Shown here: positions 12,581 through 22,472 of the stretch, piece after piece
How the letters are laid out: each line of letters opens with the position of its first letter
Numbering within the stretch: the first letter of the stretch is position 1
NCBI RefSeq assembly: GCF_005239225.2
Contig: NC_133284.1
Location: 29,374,339-29,438,338, forward strand
Source of the DNA: Populus alba
Taxonomy: Eukaryota; Streptophyta; Magnoliopsida; Malpighiales; Salicaceae
Reading direction: 5' to 3'
DNA: 64,000 nt
Position numbers and translations under genes: made by a program
The notes under the pieces: generated by a model
Told to the model about the DNA's origin: nothing
The model's database searches: none
What the model saw: the letters and a program-made list of their open reading frames with translations, nothing else

Positions 12581-14458
12581 GAGTATGTTTTTATCTTTTT
12601 TAATCCATGGCTCATGGCTCCATGGCTTCTTTTCAGTAGTACAGTTGTGTTTGTGCCTTGTTTTCTGTCTTTTCTTTTTCCTTTCCTCTGGTCCTTTGTG
12701 TACATGCCATCAAGAAGTCTAGTCAATAGGACGTGAACTTGGAGGGGACATGATTCTGTTCTGCTTGAATTCAATATCCGGATTGCAAAACTGAGGCTGG
12801 TTATCCTTGTTTTTAAGAGCACCGCACCCGCTCTGCAACGCTGCAGGGAGTGGTGACCTCATGCAGATGGGCATGGGGAATTTGTTCCATGGATCTTGTT
12901 TAAGAAGAGTGTAGGAACTTATCTTGAAGTGAGAGTTAGACTTGCAAGTTGCGCTCCTGCCCCCCTTTACTTGAGAGTTGATACCTTAAAGATGGTTCCT
13001 CCAAGATAAGAATAAATGCGTGCAGGAAGAGATTTGCAGAGACCAATAAGCAAACACTCGGGTTTCCAAGCTAAGGTGGAGAGAATGTAATAAAGGAACC
13101 GACATGATTTGAGCATCTTCAATATATAAGTTGAAAGCTTTGCATGTTAGACCTGCTTGTATACCTGTTGATGTACGGAAAAAGGTCATGACATGTGTGA
13201 TGTTTGTGTCCGTGAAAAGATCAGCAATTAAAACGGTGTTTGTTCTTGTTCTGTGTAATATATTTTGCATAAAATGTTTTTTCTTTTTATCCTATTTTCT
13301 GTAAAATATTTTATATAAAAATTACTTAACATGGTTCATTTTTAAATTTAACTCATTTATTGCAAAACACTGATCTGTTTTATAAAATTTTATATTTCAT
13401 GGACTGGGTAATACACGCATAATTTAATCCCCTTATGATATTATTTTCCAATTATCTCAATTATCACTATTACCTCACCGTCATCTTCATGGATCGCCAC
13501 TACCACCCCAACGCTTCTCCACCACTTTCACAATTGCCTCCACCACTTCTCCCTCACACCACCTCAACTAACACCACCACTCAATGATCATATCACATCA
13601 TAATTATTATACTATCACAATATTTTTTTTATATCATTACTCATTTCAACATTTATTTATAAAATATTTTACTCAAAACAAACACATCTTAAAGCTTGAA
13701 TTCAACACGCACGAGGATCTGTGGTGAGCTTTTCAGTATTTTGTTCTCATTTTCTCCATTCTTTTAGCTCAATAGTTGATCACCATTTTAGCCAACTTAT
13801 TAGCAGAACTCCAGAATTTGCAGCTGTACTTGAATTCGAGAAACTACTGCTTCTTCCTTGGTAGTGTATATCACGTATGGCTTGCGAACAACCTGTGAGG
13901 TGCTTCACTTCCGCCGTGGAAGTCCGAACTCACTCCACAGTTAAGAATATTGGAATGCTTACATCATACTGGCCGAGTCGCAGAGCATTTCACGGTGGAC
14001 TCCTGTGGTCCTACGTCACCTACTTTTCTTGTGAACCCCCTGAGCTCGTTTCACCAGCCATTCATTCATTGCACACAAAGGATGGTCTTTTTGACCGGGC
14101 TTGACCTTTCAAACCGTAGTCGAGGCTGACTCCCCATTCCACTTACTGAAACATCATGTGTCAATTCCCTTCTCTTTTTCCTTGGTCCTTTAATTTCTCC
14201 TCAAGTAATCTTTCTCCATTACAGATCTTTCTCGAAAGATTCTCTTTAATAGAAGAAGATCCTTCTCTGGTGTATAGATTATTGCTTAAATTACGATACC
14301 AGAGTACCAAGTAAGATTCAGGCCAGATTACCTCTGTCCTTGATTAATAAAGTAATCCGTACATCCTTCTCTCTAAACTCGCTTATTGAGCTAGCTTATA
14401 GATTTGACTGTAAATGCTTGCTGGCAGGGCCACTGCTGCACTTGCCAAAGAATGTTGT
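12581..14458. other. 3' region of the MYB gene and intergenic DNA
   Basis: Sequence to about 13270 is moderately GC-rich and is probably the MYB 3' UTR; it ends in an AT-rich zone with several possible poly(A) signals. A C-rich patch at 13480-13590 reads as simple CCAC-rich sequence. A 75-codon open frame at 13877-14104 matches no family I know and has no supporting gene structure. Confidence 0.4.
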
Positions 14459-15039
14459 AATTTCATGAAAGCATCACTGTTTTGGGATCCTGATTGTACG
14501 GTCCATCCAACTGAACAAAACATCATGATGACTTCAGTGTTAATCAGAAGCTCGGGTTATGAACCCCACCTAAGGAGACACAATATCTAGCTTTTCGCAA
14601 TGTGAAAAGGTTACTTTTTTTTCTTTTATGTTTTTTTTTTTTTTTTTTATTTAGTGTATTCAAGCCCGCGTATCATGACTAATTTACGACTCACTGAATA
14701 TCCTAAACCCAATGAACATGTAAGGCACCGCGAGGAATAACAGGTATACACGCTGAGACTTGAACCCATGATACAGAGGTAAATAACCGGAAGCCCTTGC
14801 TACCGCTGGCTTCTTCAAGTCTCGGTGTATTTTCTTTATGTTTTCTTAATCTGTCTGGTTTATCATTTTATATATACACTTCAAGTGGACACAGAGATTC
14901 TCTTTTGGTGGGGGGATTTTCATTTGACCTTGAGTGTTTCATAGCGCGGCAGCTTCTGTTTTTTTTATGTGTTTTAAAAATGTATTTTACCTGAAAAAAT
15001 ATTAAATTTCATGAAAGCATCACTGTTTTGCGATCCTGA
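14459..15039. repeat. 35-bp direct repeats bracketing about 510 bp
   Basis: The string starting aatttcatgaaagcatcac is present at 14459-14493 and again at 15005-15039. The two copies agree at 34 of 35 positions. The enclosed 511 bp includes the SINE-like sequence at 14631-14812. The repeats are too long for an ordinary target-site duplication. A filler-DNA or template-switch repair event, or a duplication followed by insertion, would explain them. Confidence 0.85.
14631..14812 (-). mobile_element. Probable tRNA-derived SINE (minus strand)
   Basis: Read on the minus strand, the sequence has a pol III A-box-like string (tagcaagggct, 14792-14802) and a B-box-like string (ggttcaagtct, 14756-14766) at the usual tRNA spacing of about 30 bp. 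A short unique body follows, then an 18-base A run (T run at 14631-14648 on the plus strand). Head with A and B boxes, no coding capacity and a poly(A) end is the SINE plan. The flanks share a similar tttctttatg-like string (about 14622-14630 and 14829-14840) that might be the target duplication. I cannot name the family. Confidence 0.5.
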
Positions 15040-15160
15040 ACTAATTATTGACTACTGCCAAATGAGACAACCTGGTTATGATGATTGATGACTGCTTCTG
15101 CAATAAAATCTCAGTGAAGTAACTTCCTTTTGTTCAACTATCATGGTAGGTTACGCATCC

Positions 15161-15182
15161 CTCTCTCTCTCTCTCTCTCTCT
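15161..15182. repeat. (CT)11 microsatellite
   Basis: Eleven uninterrupted CT units. No gene is nearby to give it a role. Confidence 0.95.
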
Positions 15183-15398
15183 GGGCACACAGATAATCTT
15201 CTTGTGAATCAATCATGGTGTTGAATTAGTGATTTATCACGCCACAGAGGCAAAAGGTTTTTCTTTTCATTAAGATGGTAATTGCTTTGATTTCATCATC
15301 CATTTCATTGTGTTGAGTTAATCATCATAGCAATGATGATTAATGAGCTATAACTATCATCCAAAAGTTCAGTTGAGATGCAAATGGAAAAATAAAAG

Positions 15399-15474
15399 TT
15401 CATTTATTGAGTTTAAAGTTTCATTTCAACTTAATTTTCATTTATTGAGTTTAAAGTTTCATTTCAACTTAATT
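15399..15474. repeat. Perfect 38-bp tandem duplication
   Basis: Two identical 38-bp copies (15399-15436 and 15437-15474) starting ttcatttattgagtttaaag. No difference is visible between them, so the duplication is recent. It lies in non-coding AT-rich DNA. Confidence 0.9.
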
Positions 15475-15599
15475 TTGTTTGACAGCAATTTATTTAAGGT
15501 GTTCCATAGGTTTCTTTTGTCCCTTCACTTTCTTTAGCTGGCAAGGGTAAAACATGAACTCTACCCGTTTTAAATATGACTAAATCTAATTAGCAACAC

Positions 15600-16770
15600 C
15601 CGTAAAATACTATTTATTAAAATACTATTTATTTATTTTTTAGTTTTTTTTTTAATTTTATTTTTTTGATATTTATTAGGTTGTTTTGAAAATTGTTCTA
15701 CATAATTGTTTTTTATTCTCTCTATTGGGTTATATATATCGATCTCATGAATTTATTTATTTTTCTTCTTAATTTTAACATTTAATATTAAATATATTAG
15801 GAGGTGGGTTTCATATTTTTTTCTTTATTTATTTTTCATAAATTTATCCCGATCTTATAACCCTGGTCACGAATTTAATAGGTTGACTCAAGTCATTTTT
15901 TTTATTGTTTTTTTTAATTGATTTTTTTTTCGATTTCATCATTCAATATTGAGTTAGTTTAAAATTAAAATTCATGGTGTTTTTTTTATTTGCTTATTAT
16001 ATAGTTATCTTGATCTCATGATCCGGATCGTGGGTTTGACATGTTGACTTAGGTTGATCATGTTTATTTTTTTTGTTCTTTTTTAATTAAATAATTTATA
16101 TTCTATAAGGTTATCTTAATTTCATAATTCAAGTCACAGGTTTGGTAGGTTAACTTAGTTTATTATCTCGAGTCCTCTTTAATTGATTATTTTCTTTCCA
16201 ATTTTGTTCTTCGTCAACTCAATCTTTTATTGATTTATTTATTTTTTTAATTTTATCCTTCAATATTAGGTTGTTTGGGAATATGTTTTCGTGATTTTCT
16301 TTCTTTCTTTCTTTGGATTTATCATGATCTCATGGATTTAGTTATTTTTATCGATTTCAACCTTCAACAATGGATCCATTGGAAATGGAGCTTAATGATT
16401 TTTTTATTGTTTTTTATAAAGTTATCATGGTTTCATGACCCAGATCACGGGTTTAAGAAGTTAGCTCGAGTTGACTTTGATTATTTTATTTTATTTTTTT
16501 TATTTTATCATTTGACATTGAGTTGGTTGGAAATTGGGCTTCATATATTTTCTTATAGGATTATTTGATTTCATGACCTAAGTCATAGGTTAATTCAAGT
16601 AGTTTTTTATTTTTTTTTATTTAATATTTTTTTCAATTTTATCCTTTAACATTGGATTAATTAAGAATTGACCTTCATTATTTATTTTTATTTGATTTCC
16701 ATAGGGTTATTATTATCCCATAACCCGAGTCGTATATTAACAAGTTAACTTCAAGTCAATCTAATATATT
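15600..16770 (+). repeat. Diverged tandem repeat family, sense orientation
   Basis: At least five loosely similar units of about 130-210 bp follow one another. Each has a T-rich block, then a theme like 'attgagttggttggaaattg', then 'ttatcttgatctcatgatcc', then 'gggtttgacatgttgactt'. The units are 60-75% alike by eye. The same themes appear in the opposite orientation at 41.9-42.8 and 43.7-44.5 kb, and in this orientation at 54.9-55.6 kb. No coding capacity or terminal repeats are visible. It may be a satellite-like dispersed family or the interior of an unrecognised element. Confidence 0.6.
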
Positions 16771-17953
16771 ACTGATTAATAATTTAAAAAATATCATTCA
16801 ATTTATTAGTTTATAAATATTTTAAAACAATGTCCAATATATGTAAAATTTTGACTTCATAATTAATATTCTTATTAGAAAACATATTAATATTACTTAA
16901 ATTTTGTTCTTATAAAAAAAAAAAACCTTGATTCGACCAACAGCGTAGTATCCCTCAACTTCCCAGGGTTAGAATGAGTGTTGTTAGAGCCTAGCGTTTG
17001 CTACCTTCCCAGGGTTAGAATGCTTAGAATGACATTTGATTTTGCTTTAATGGAGGAAACATAATGAGAGCCTAGTAACCATCCATTTACCTCGCATATA
17101 GCTGCTGTCATTCAATCCAAATCCCATCCAATACAAGACAGCATATGCAGGTGACTTGATCGAATTCCATGAGCTCTTGTGTTGCAGACTTGCAGTTTCA
17201 TTGCTGGTAGCAAAATGGCCGGTCCTGTTTGCTTTTTCTCAAAAAATAGCCACTCTGCTTTTTCTAAAGGAGAAGAAACCTCTCTGCAACTTGCATATGA
17301 AAGCACCTCCATTCACTTTATTCCTCTTTCAATCAAGACATTAACTGGCTACAAGTTACCACTTGCAACCACGAAAAATTATGTCAATTATTTCCAACTT
17401 TCGGCTATCTACTTGCTCTCTGTTTTCTCCACTATGTTCTTATTCCTCGAATGGTTTTAGTTGAAATATACTTTGATAATCTTTCAGATGTAAATAGCTA
17501 CATGTTGAAAAGGTTCGTGAGGTTACCTGCTGAGGTAATTTTGATTCCCCACACAGCTTATCCAGTCCTCAGAGATGCATTATATCCATAACATCCATGA
17601 AAAGAAGAGCGAATAGATTACTTATTGAGGACTTGTTTTACACATTAGTGAAAAGAAGGAAAGCAGAAGATGCATTATACCCTCAGCATTAATATCTAAT
17701 TCCCGCCCCAGTACCACAATTAGTGGCATCGGGGACAAAAGTAAATGGTTGAATAAAAGGAATATACGATGATAGATTACTCTGGTTTCGAATCTGATGC
17801 TGCAATTCATAGTCTTCTGAACTCCCTTCTTGCTTCTTGACAGAGATTTTCACTTCATTATTGTCATCTCTGTTATCTCTCTCTCTTGTTTATCGAGACG
17901 GTGGAACCACTTGGAGGAAGTACGAACATGGGCCGCCGAGAATTTGCATCCTG
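16771..17953. other. Intergenic, no gene recognised
   Basis: An 18-bp string, cttcccagggttagaatg, occurs twice about 46 bp apart near 16958 and 17004. A 93-codon open frame at 17179-17460 and its neighbours match nothing I know. Base composition at 17100-17460 and 17820-17940 is gene-like, so an old gene fragment is possible but unsupported. Confidence 0.35.
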
Positions 17954-18170
17954 GTTAACCGTTTGGGAACACGGTTGAAACCGTGTTCCCGCAAAATTCA
18001 AAAAAAATTTTTTTTGGTTAAAATTTAATGTAGTTTGTATATTTTAGATTATTTTGATGTACTGATATTAAAAATAACTTTTAAAAAATAAAAAAAAATT
18101 ATTGACATATATTTTAACATGAAAAAATTATTTGAAAAAGTAATCACGTTATTATACTTACAAATATACT
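17954..18170. repeat. MITE-like dispersed element with terminal hairpin
   Basis: A 12-bp perfect inverted repeat with a 2-bp centre (gggaacacggtt, ga, aaccgtgttccc) spans 17965-17990. It is followed by an AT-rich body with the core 'ctgatattaaaaataactt'. This matches my memory of a very common Populus family whose ends read like 'gcggttgaaaccgcgtt'. Related bodies without the hairpin occur at 7.7-8.2, 9.5, 30.9, 44.9, 49.9 and 53.8 kb. Its mechanism of movement is not clear from one copy. Confidence 0.55.
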
Positions 18171-18282
18171 TGATGATAGATCCCCTGTTTGCTGCCTTTT
18201 TAGGCTCAAAATATTGGACCTTAGGCCTATCTTATCTTTCAATTTATTCAGTCAAAAGAATTGTCCACCTTGCATGTTAGCG

Positions 18283-18690
18283 CAATGCCGAATCAAGATT
18301 GAGGTTCCTATGATTTATCTCTGGAACTCGTCGGCAATTGCTCAACCTTTCTAAACCATGTCACTGGCAGTTCACCGCTAAATTCATCCTTCAGTTCCAG
18401 GCAACCAAGCAGCCATTAAACCATCTATCTTTTCCAAGAGCCATGGTTCTATAACCAAAGGTCTTCCAGATACCAGAACAACCAACGTGGGGGTTTAATT
18501 CATCAGCGACCGAGCTTATTGTATCAGCTCCAGTGGAGGGGATCACCAGCTCTGAATTGCCACCACTGAAATCTGCACAAGGAGCTTCACCTACAGTGAC
18601 AATGGCATAAGAAAGATCTTGGCCAGCTATGGTGTCCTGGTGACGGATTTTTCTCATAAATTTGGTTTCCTCTCCCACTGCTTCTTCAAT
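18283..18690 (-). pseudogene. GH3 beta-glucosidase / beta-D-glucan exohydrolase fragment
   Basis: The minus strand encodes pieces of the C-terminal part of a plant family 3 glycoside hydrolase (cell-wall glucan hydrolase). QDLSYAIVTVGEAPCADF and NSELVIPSTGAD lie in one frame (about 18500-18640). After a frameshift near 18490, [20 protein letters not shown] continues to LPGTEG. After a further small deletion and frame change, FSGELPVTWFRKVEQLP follows, and a faint remnant of the family C-terminus. The stop codons, two frame changes and the loss of the N-terminal catalytic barrel make it a dead fragment. No intact parent gene lies in the window. Confidence 0.82.
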
Positions 18691-19286
18691 GGCATCATTT
18701 GATTTGATGTCAAATTAAACATAAACATTAGATTCAATTCCCATGCACTGAAAAGGGATCATATACCATTGTGTCATATGTGATGTCAAAATCAAGTTTA
18801 TGATGGTTGGCTCTGGGAGCACTTGAATAGCATAATCTACAATAAACCTACAATTGTTGAATTATGGAAATTTACCACTGATGGCAACAGCGTGAATCTG
18901 TCAAGATCCAGCAAATGATCCATGCAGCAGCATAGGCCCATTTGGACCCTGAACAAAAGGCCCAATTTTAGAGGGGTAATTGGTGTATGAAATTGTTTCG
19001 ATGATCTGTGACAGACAGCAGAGCTATATCTACAACTTGGGCAATAGCCCAAGCTCGCATTTAATAAAAGAATCCTGCTCATATTAGATATACATAAAAA
19101 TAATAATAAGAATATTTCTTAAAAATTTTAAAAGATTTTATTTATAATTTTACCAAATGCCTCTATCTCGGCAAACAAGAAGAAGAAAACAACTGGAAAC
19201 CAATGAACTTACTAATTGTCCTAAAAAAGAGAACAAGATCAAAGGAAATGATGATACTCTAACGAGATTAATTTAAACAACGCATT

Positions 19287-21164
19287 TTATTCTAGTGATT
19301 CTCCCTCTGATTTATCTTGAATTTCCTGGCTTCTCTTCTTAATATCAGAATCCTCATAGTACCTCTTCCAGAACCAGTGCTTCTTCCATACCCTTTCATT
19401 CATTTCGTCGATTGGGATCCCCTTCGTCTCAGGAAGAAAGAAAATAGCAAAAATAGCCATGACAACAATCCAGGCAGCGAAGAAGAAGAAAATCCCAGAT
19501 CGCATGCGGCAGAGCATGGTGAGGAATGCTTGAGCAACAAGGAAGGTACAGAACATGTTCATGCTAACAGCGAAGAAGAAACCTGCACTTCTTGTCTCCA
19601 GAGGGAAGATTTCACTGGGAATCAACCAGCCAAGAGGACCCCATGACCACGCGAAACCAGACACGAACACACAGACCAAGATGACGACAAGCTTTGCAGA
19701 ACCTTTAGGCATGATATTGGCGGATTTCAAATGCACAGCAAGAATCGTTCCCATTATGGACTGTGTACAAAAGAAGAAAAGGAACAACGACCAGAGTCAG
19801 AAATAACTAAACAATGCAGATGAAGCTCAGAAATGTTGTCAAGTGTCTGTTTTGCTTACCTGGGCAGCAAGCATCTGAATACAAGCTTCTATGAGCAATA
19901 CCCTTCTTCCAGTAATATCGACAACAAAAACAGCAACGAATGTGGACACTACATTGACCGAGTCAGTGACTACAGCTGATAGCAGGGACCCATTACTGCC
20001 ATAACCCATAGTCTGAAACAGCACTGGGGCATAAAACATCACAACGTTGATTCCAGTGAACTGCTGGAAGAATTGAAAAACTGTGCCACAAATAAGTTGA
20101 GGCCTATTAGACCGACTCATGAGATTTCTGAAAGGGTGTTTGACTTGTTTGGCCAATTCAATAACATTCAAAATCTCTGCATATTCTTTGTCTACATTGT
20201 CAACACCTCTAATCTTCCTTAAAACACGCAGAGCTTCTTCATTCTTTCCCCGCTCTAAAAGGCTCGTGGGGGTTTCCTCGATTACAAGAGATCCAATGGC
20301 GAGAATTATAGCAGGCACTGCAGCGCACCCTAGGGAAATTCTCCAGCCATAAGGATGCACGTTTGAAGTAGCATAATTGATCAGATTTGCTATCAGAATG
20401 CCTATTGTGATTAGCAACTGAAAACAAATGTTAAGGCCTCCTCTATATTTTGCTGGTGCGATTTCTGATATGAACAAAGGCACCGCCTGCATTCACCCTC
20501 TCTGTGTAAGAACTAATAGAAAGCAGCAAATAGTACATAAATTGAAAAAAGAATGAAGAACGAATCTGGAAAAATGGAAAGCTAGTTGGTTTACGGATTG
20601 AACTGCATACCTGGTTGCCAAATCCAACCCCAACACCTAGAAAAATCCTTCCAGCAATCAGCATGCCAAGTTCCACTGCAACAGCGTTTAGAACGGCTCC
20701 GGTAAGAAAGAAGATGGAAGCGGCTTGAATGGTGGGTTTTCGGCCGAATTTCTTGCAAAAGAAAGAGGCTATAAAACTAGAAACAATAGCTGCAAGGTAG
20801 AGTGAAGATGTAAAGAGCTGAAGAAATTGGTTATCAAATTTGCAGTAGTTATCCTCTGTCGCCTCGTGCTTCTTGTGATAAACAGCCGGAAAGAACTTCT
20901 CCAAGAAATCATCCATTGACGTCACCCCCCCTACAAAAACATATACAAAAACAACAACAGGAAGATTTTTAATGCTACAAATTCTAATGCTTAAATCTCA
21001 AAGACAACGAAACACGGAAAATGAGTCGTACCGGAAATGCCAACATCATAACCAAACATGAGACCACCGAAGGCTGCAATGATGCAGCAAATGATGACCT
21101 GCCATGTAAGCTTGGCAGGCAAGTCTCGGCCACCACCTGATTCAGCCATGGATAAACCAGCCAT
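19287..21164 (-). CDS. STP-type hexose/H+ symporter (sugar transport protein)
   Basis: Four exons on the minus strand: 21164-21032, 20930-20611, 20486-19860, 19760-19287, giving 517 residues, the normal STP length. It is a major facilitator superfamily member with 12 predicted membrane spans that imports glucose and other monosaccharides with protons across the plasma membrane. Visible signatures: GGLMFGYDVGISGGVTSMDD at the first span, KFGRKP after span 2, GRIFLGVGVGFGNQ, the central DITGRR loop, and PETKG (470-474) after the last span. The ATG at 21164 gives the standard short N-terminus. I see no disabling change. By position it may correspond to Arabidopsis STP2, but by sequence I can only assign the family. 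Promoter signals were not identified. Confidence 0.95.
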
Positions 21165-22472
21165 GAATGTGAGTTTAGTTAGTCGCTTTTGTTATGAGTT
21201 TTTCGGTTAGGATGTCAGCTATGAATTGTAAGATTGGATTGAATGAAGATTAACTAGTTAAATAAATATCATCCTGAAATCTCGGTCAAGAGTAGATTGA
21301 TTCTTTTTTTTTTTTCTTTTTGATTTAGGTCATAATCCTATGTTTTGACAAGCAACATGGTCCTTCAGTTTAATTTTTTATCCTTCTATCAACACTCCTG
21401 ATCAAGTAATTAGATAAAAGAAAGGCATTTGCTATCAAACTTGATGGAATGACTATATTACCAGCACAAATTTAGGTTTAAGATCTAAATCAAAACAAAA
21501 AAAAAAAAGATTAAGGATAATATGTGGATAATATTTTTTCAAGTTATTTTGAATTAGTTAGTTGTTATCATTTATGTAGTTTAAGATAAGAAGTTTGAAT
21601 TTGAATTTTTAACTAATTCCTCAAATCTCTCACTCAATCTCCAGCATCTAGGACTCAAATTATAGATAATTTTTTTAAAAAAAAATTAATGGATAACTTT
21701 AACTTGACTCATTATTATCTCTGATTTTGTTCATGCAACACTTAATTAAAAGATCCTTATCAATTATGTTTTATGATATAAAATTTGTATTCACTTAACA
21801 AAAGGTTCCAAACATAAAATAAAGATTGCTTAAGAACTTAATTACTTATTAGACCTTACTTCCAGAAAAATCTTTGAGATGTATCTTACGAATATAGATA
21901 CTAGAAATGATTTAGAAAAGCCCTCTACGATCTCTCCGACACTAGTTCAGGAGTAATGTTTCGTAAATCAAATGAAAGGGTATATTTAGAACGATAAAAA
22001 GATATATGCTCAAATATGCATGCATAAATATGTATCATCTGTGTATGCAGGAAAATAAGTTGAGACGTGATCTGATTCACAGAAAAACTTTCTATTTACT
22101 TTACAAAGAGATACACTGACGTTTTAACCCTGTCAGTTGTTGTCAGATTGGCTCGGCAACTAATGGCGTTTTAACTTCTTCGGTGTAAATTTTTACAGGA
22201 AAAAATAAAATAAAATAAAAACATAACCTGCTTCTGGAGAGATTGGTGTAATATTTTACAATATATATACTTCCTCAAGCTGACTCCGTATAGCCGTCAC
22301 TTGCTCTTGTGTTTCAGTGCTTCTATGATTGGTGATTCTATCCATTGATCTCAGTTTTGTCTTCAGATTTATCTTTGTTATCTTCAACGGCCCTTGCAAT
22401 ATCGTTATCCCTGCTTGCCTCGGATATGTCCATACCATTCTCCTGAACAATTGACTTTCCAGGATCCTCGGT
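21165..22472. other. Intergenic between STP and the acidic-protein gene
   Basis: This contains the STP upstream region (about 21165-22200) and the 3' UTR of the next gene (about 22200-22472). It is AT-rich. No repeat with recognisable ends, RNA gene or coding sequence was seen. Confidence 0.5.

Noticed and set aside
11569..12822. Alternative-frame open stretches over the MYB exons on both strands
   Set aside because: They are shadows of the MYB coding sequence and lack domain signals.
13877..14104. 75-codon open frame as a small gene
   Set aside because: No recognisable domain, no upstream or downstream exon fits, and open frames of this length arise by chance in less AT-rich DNA.
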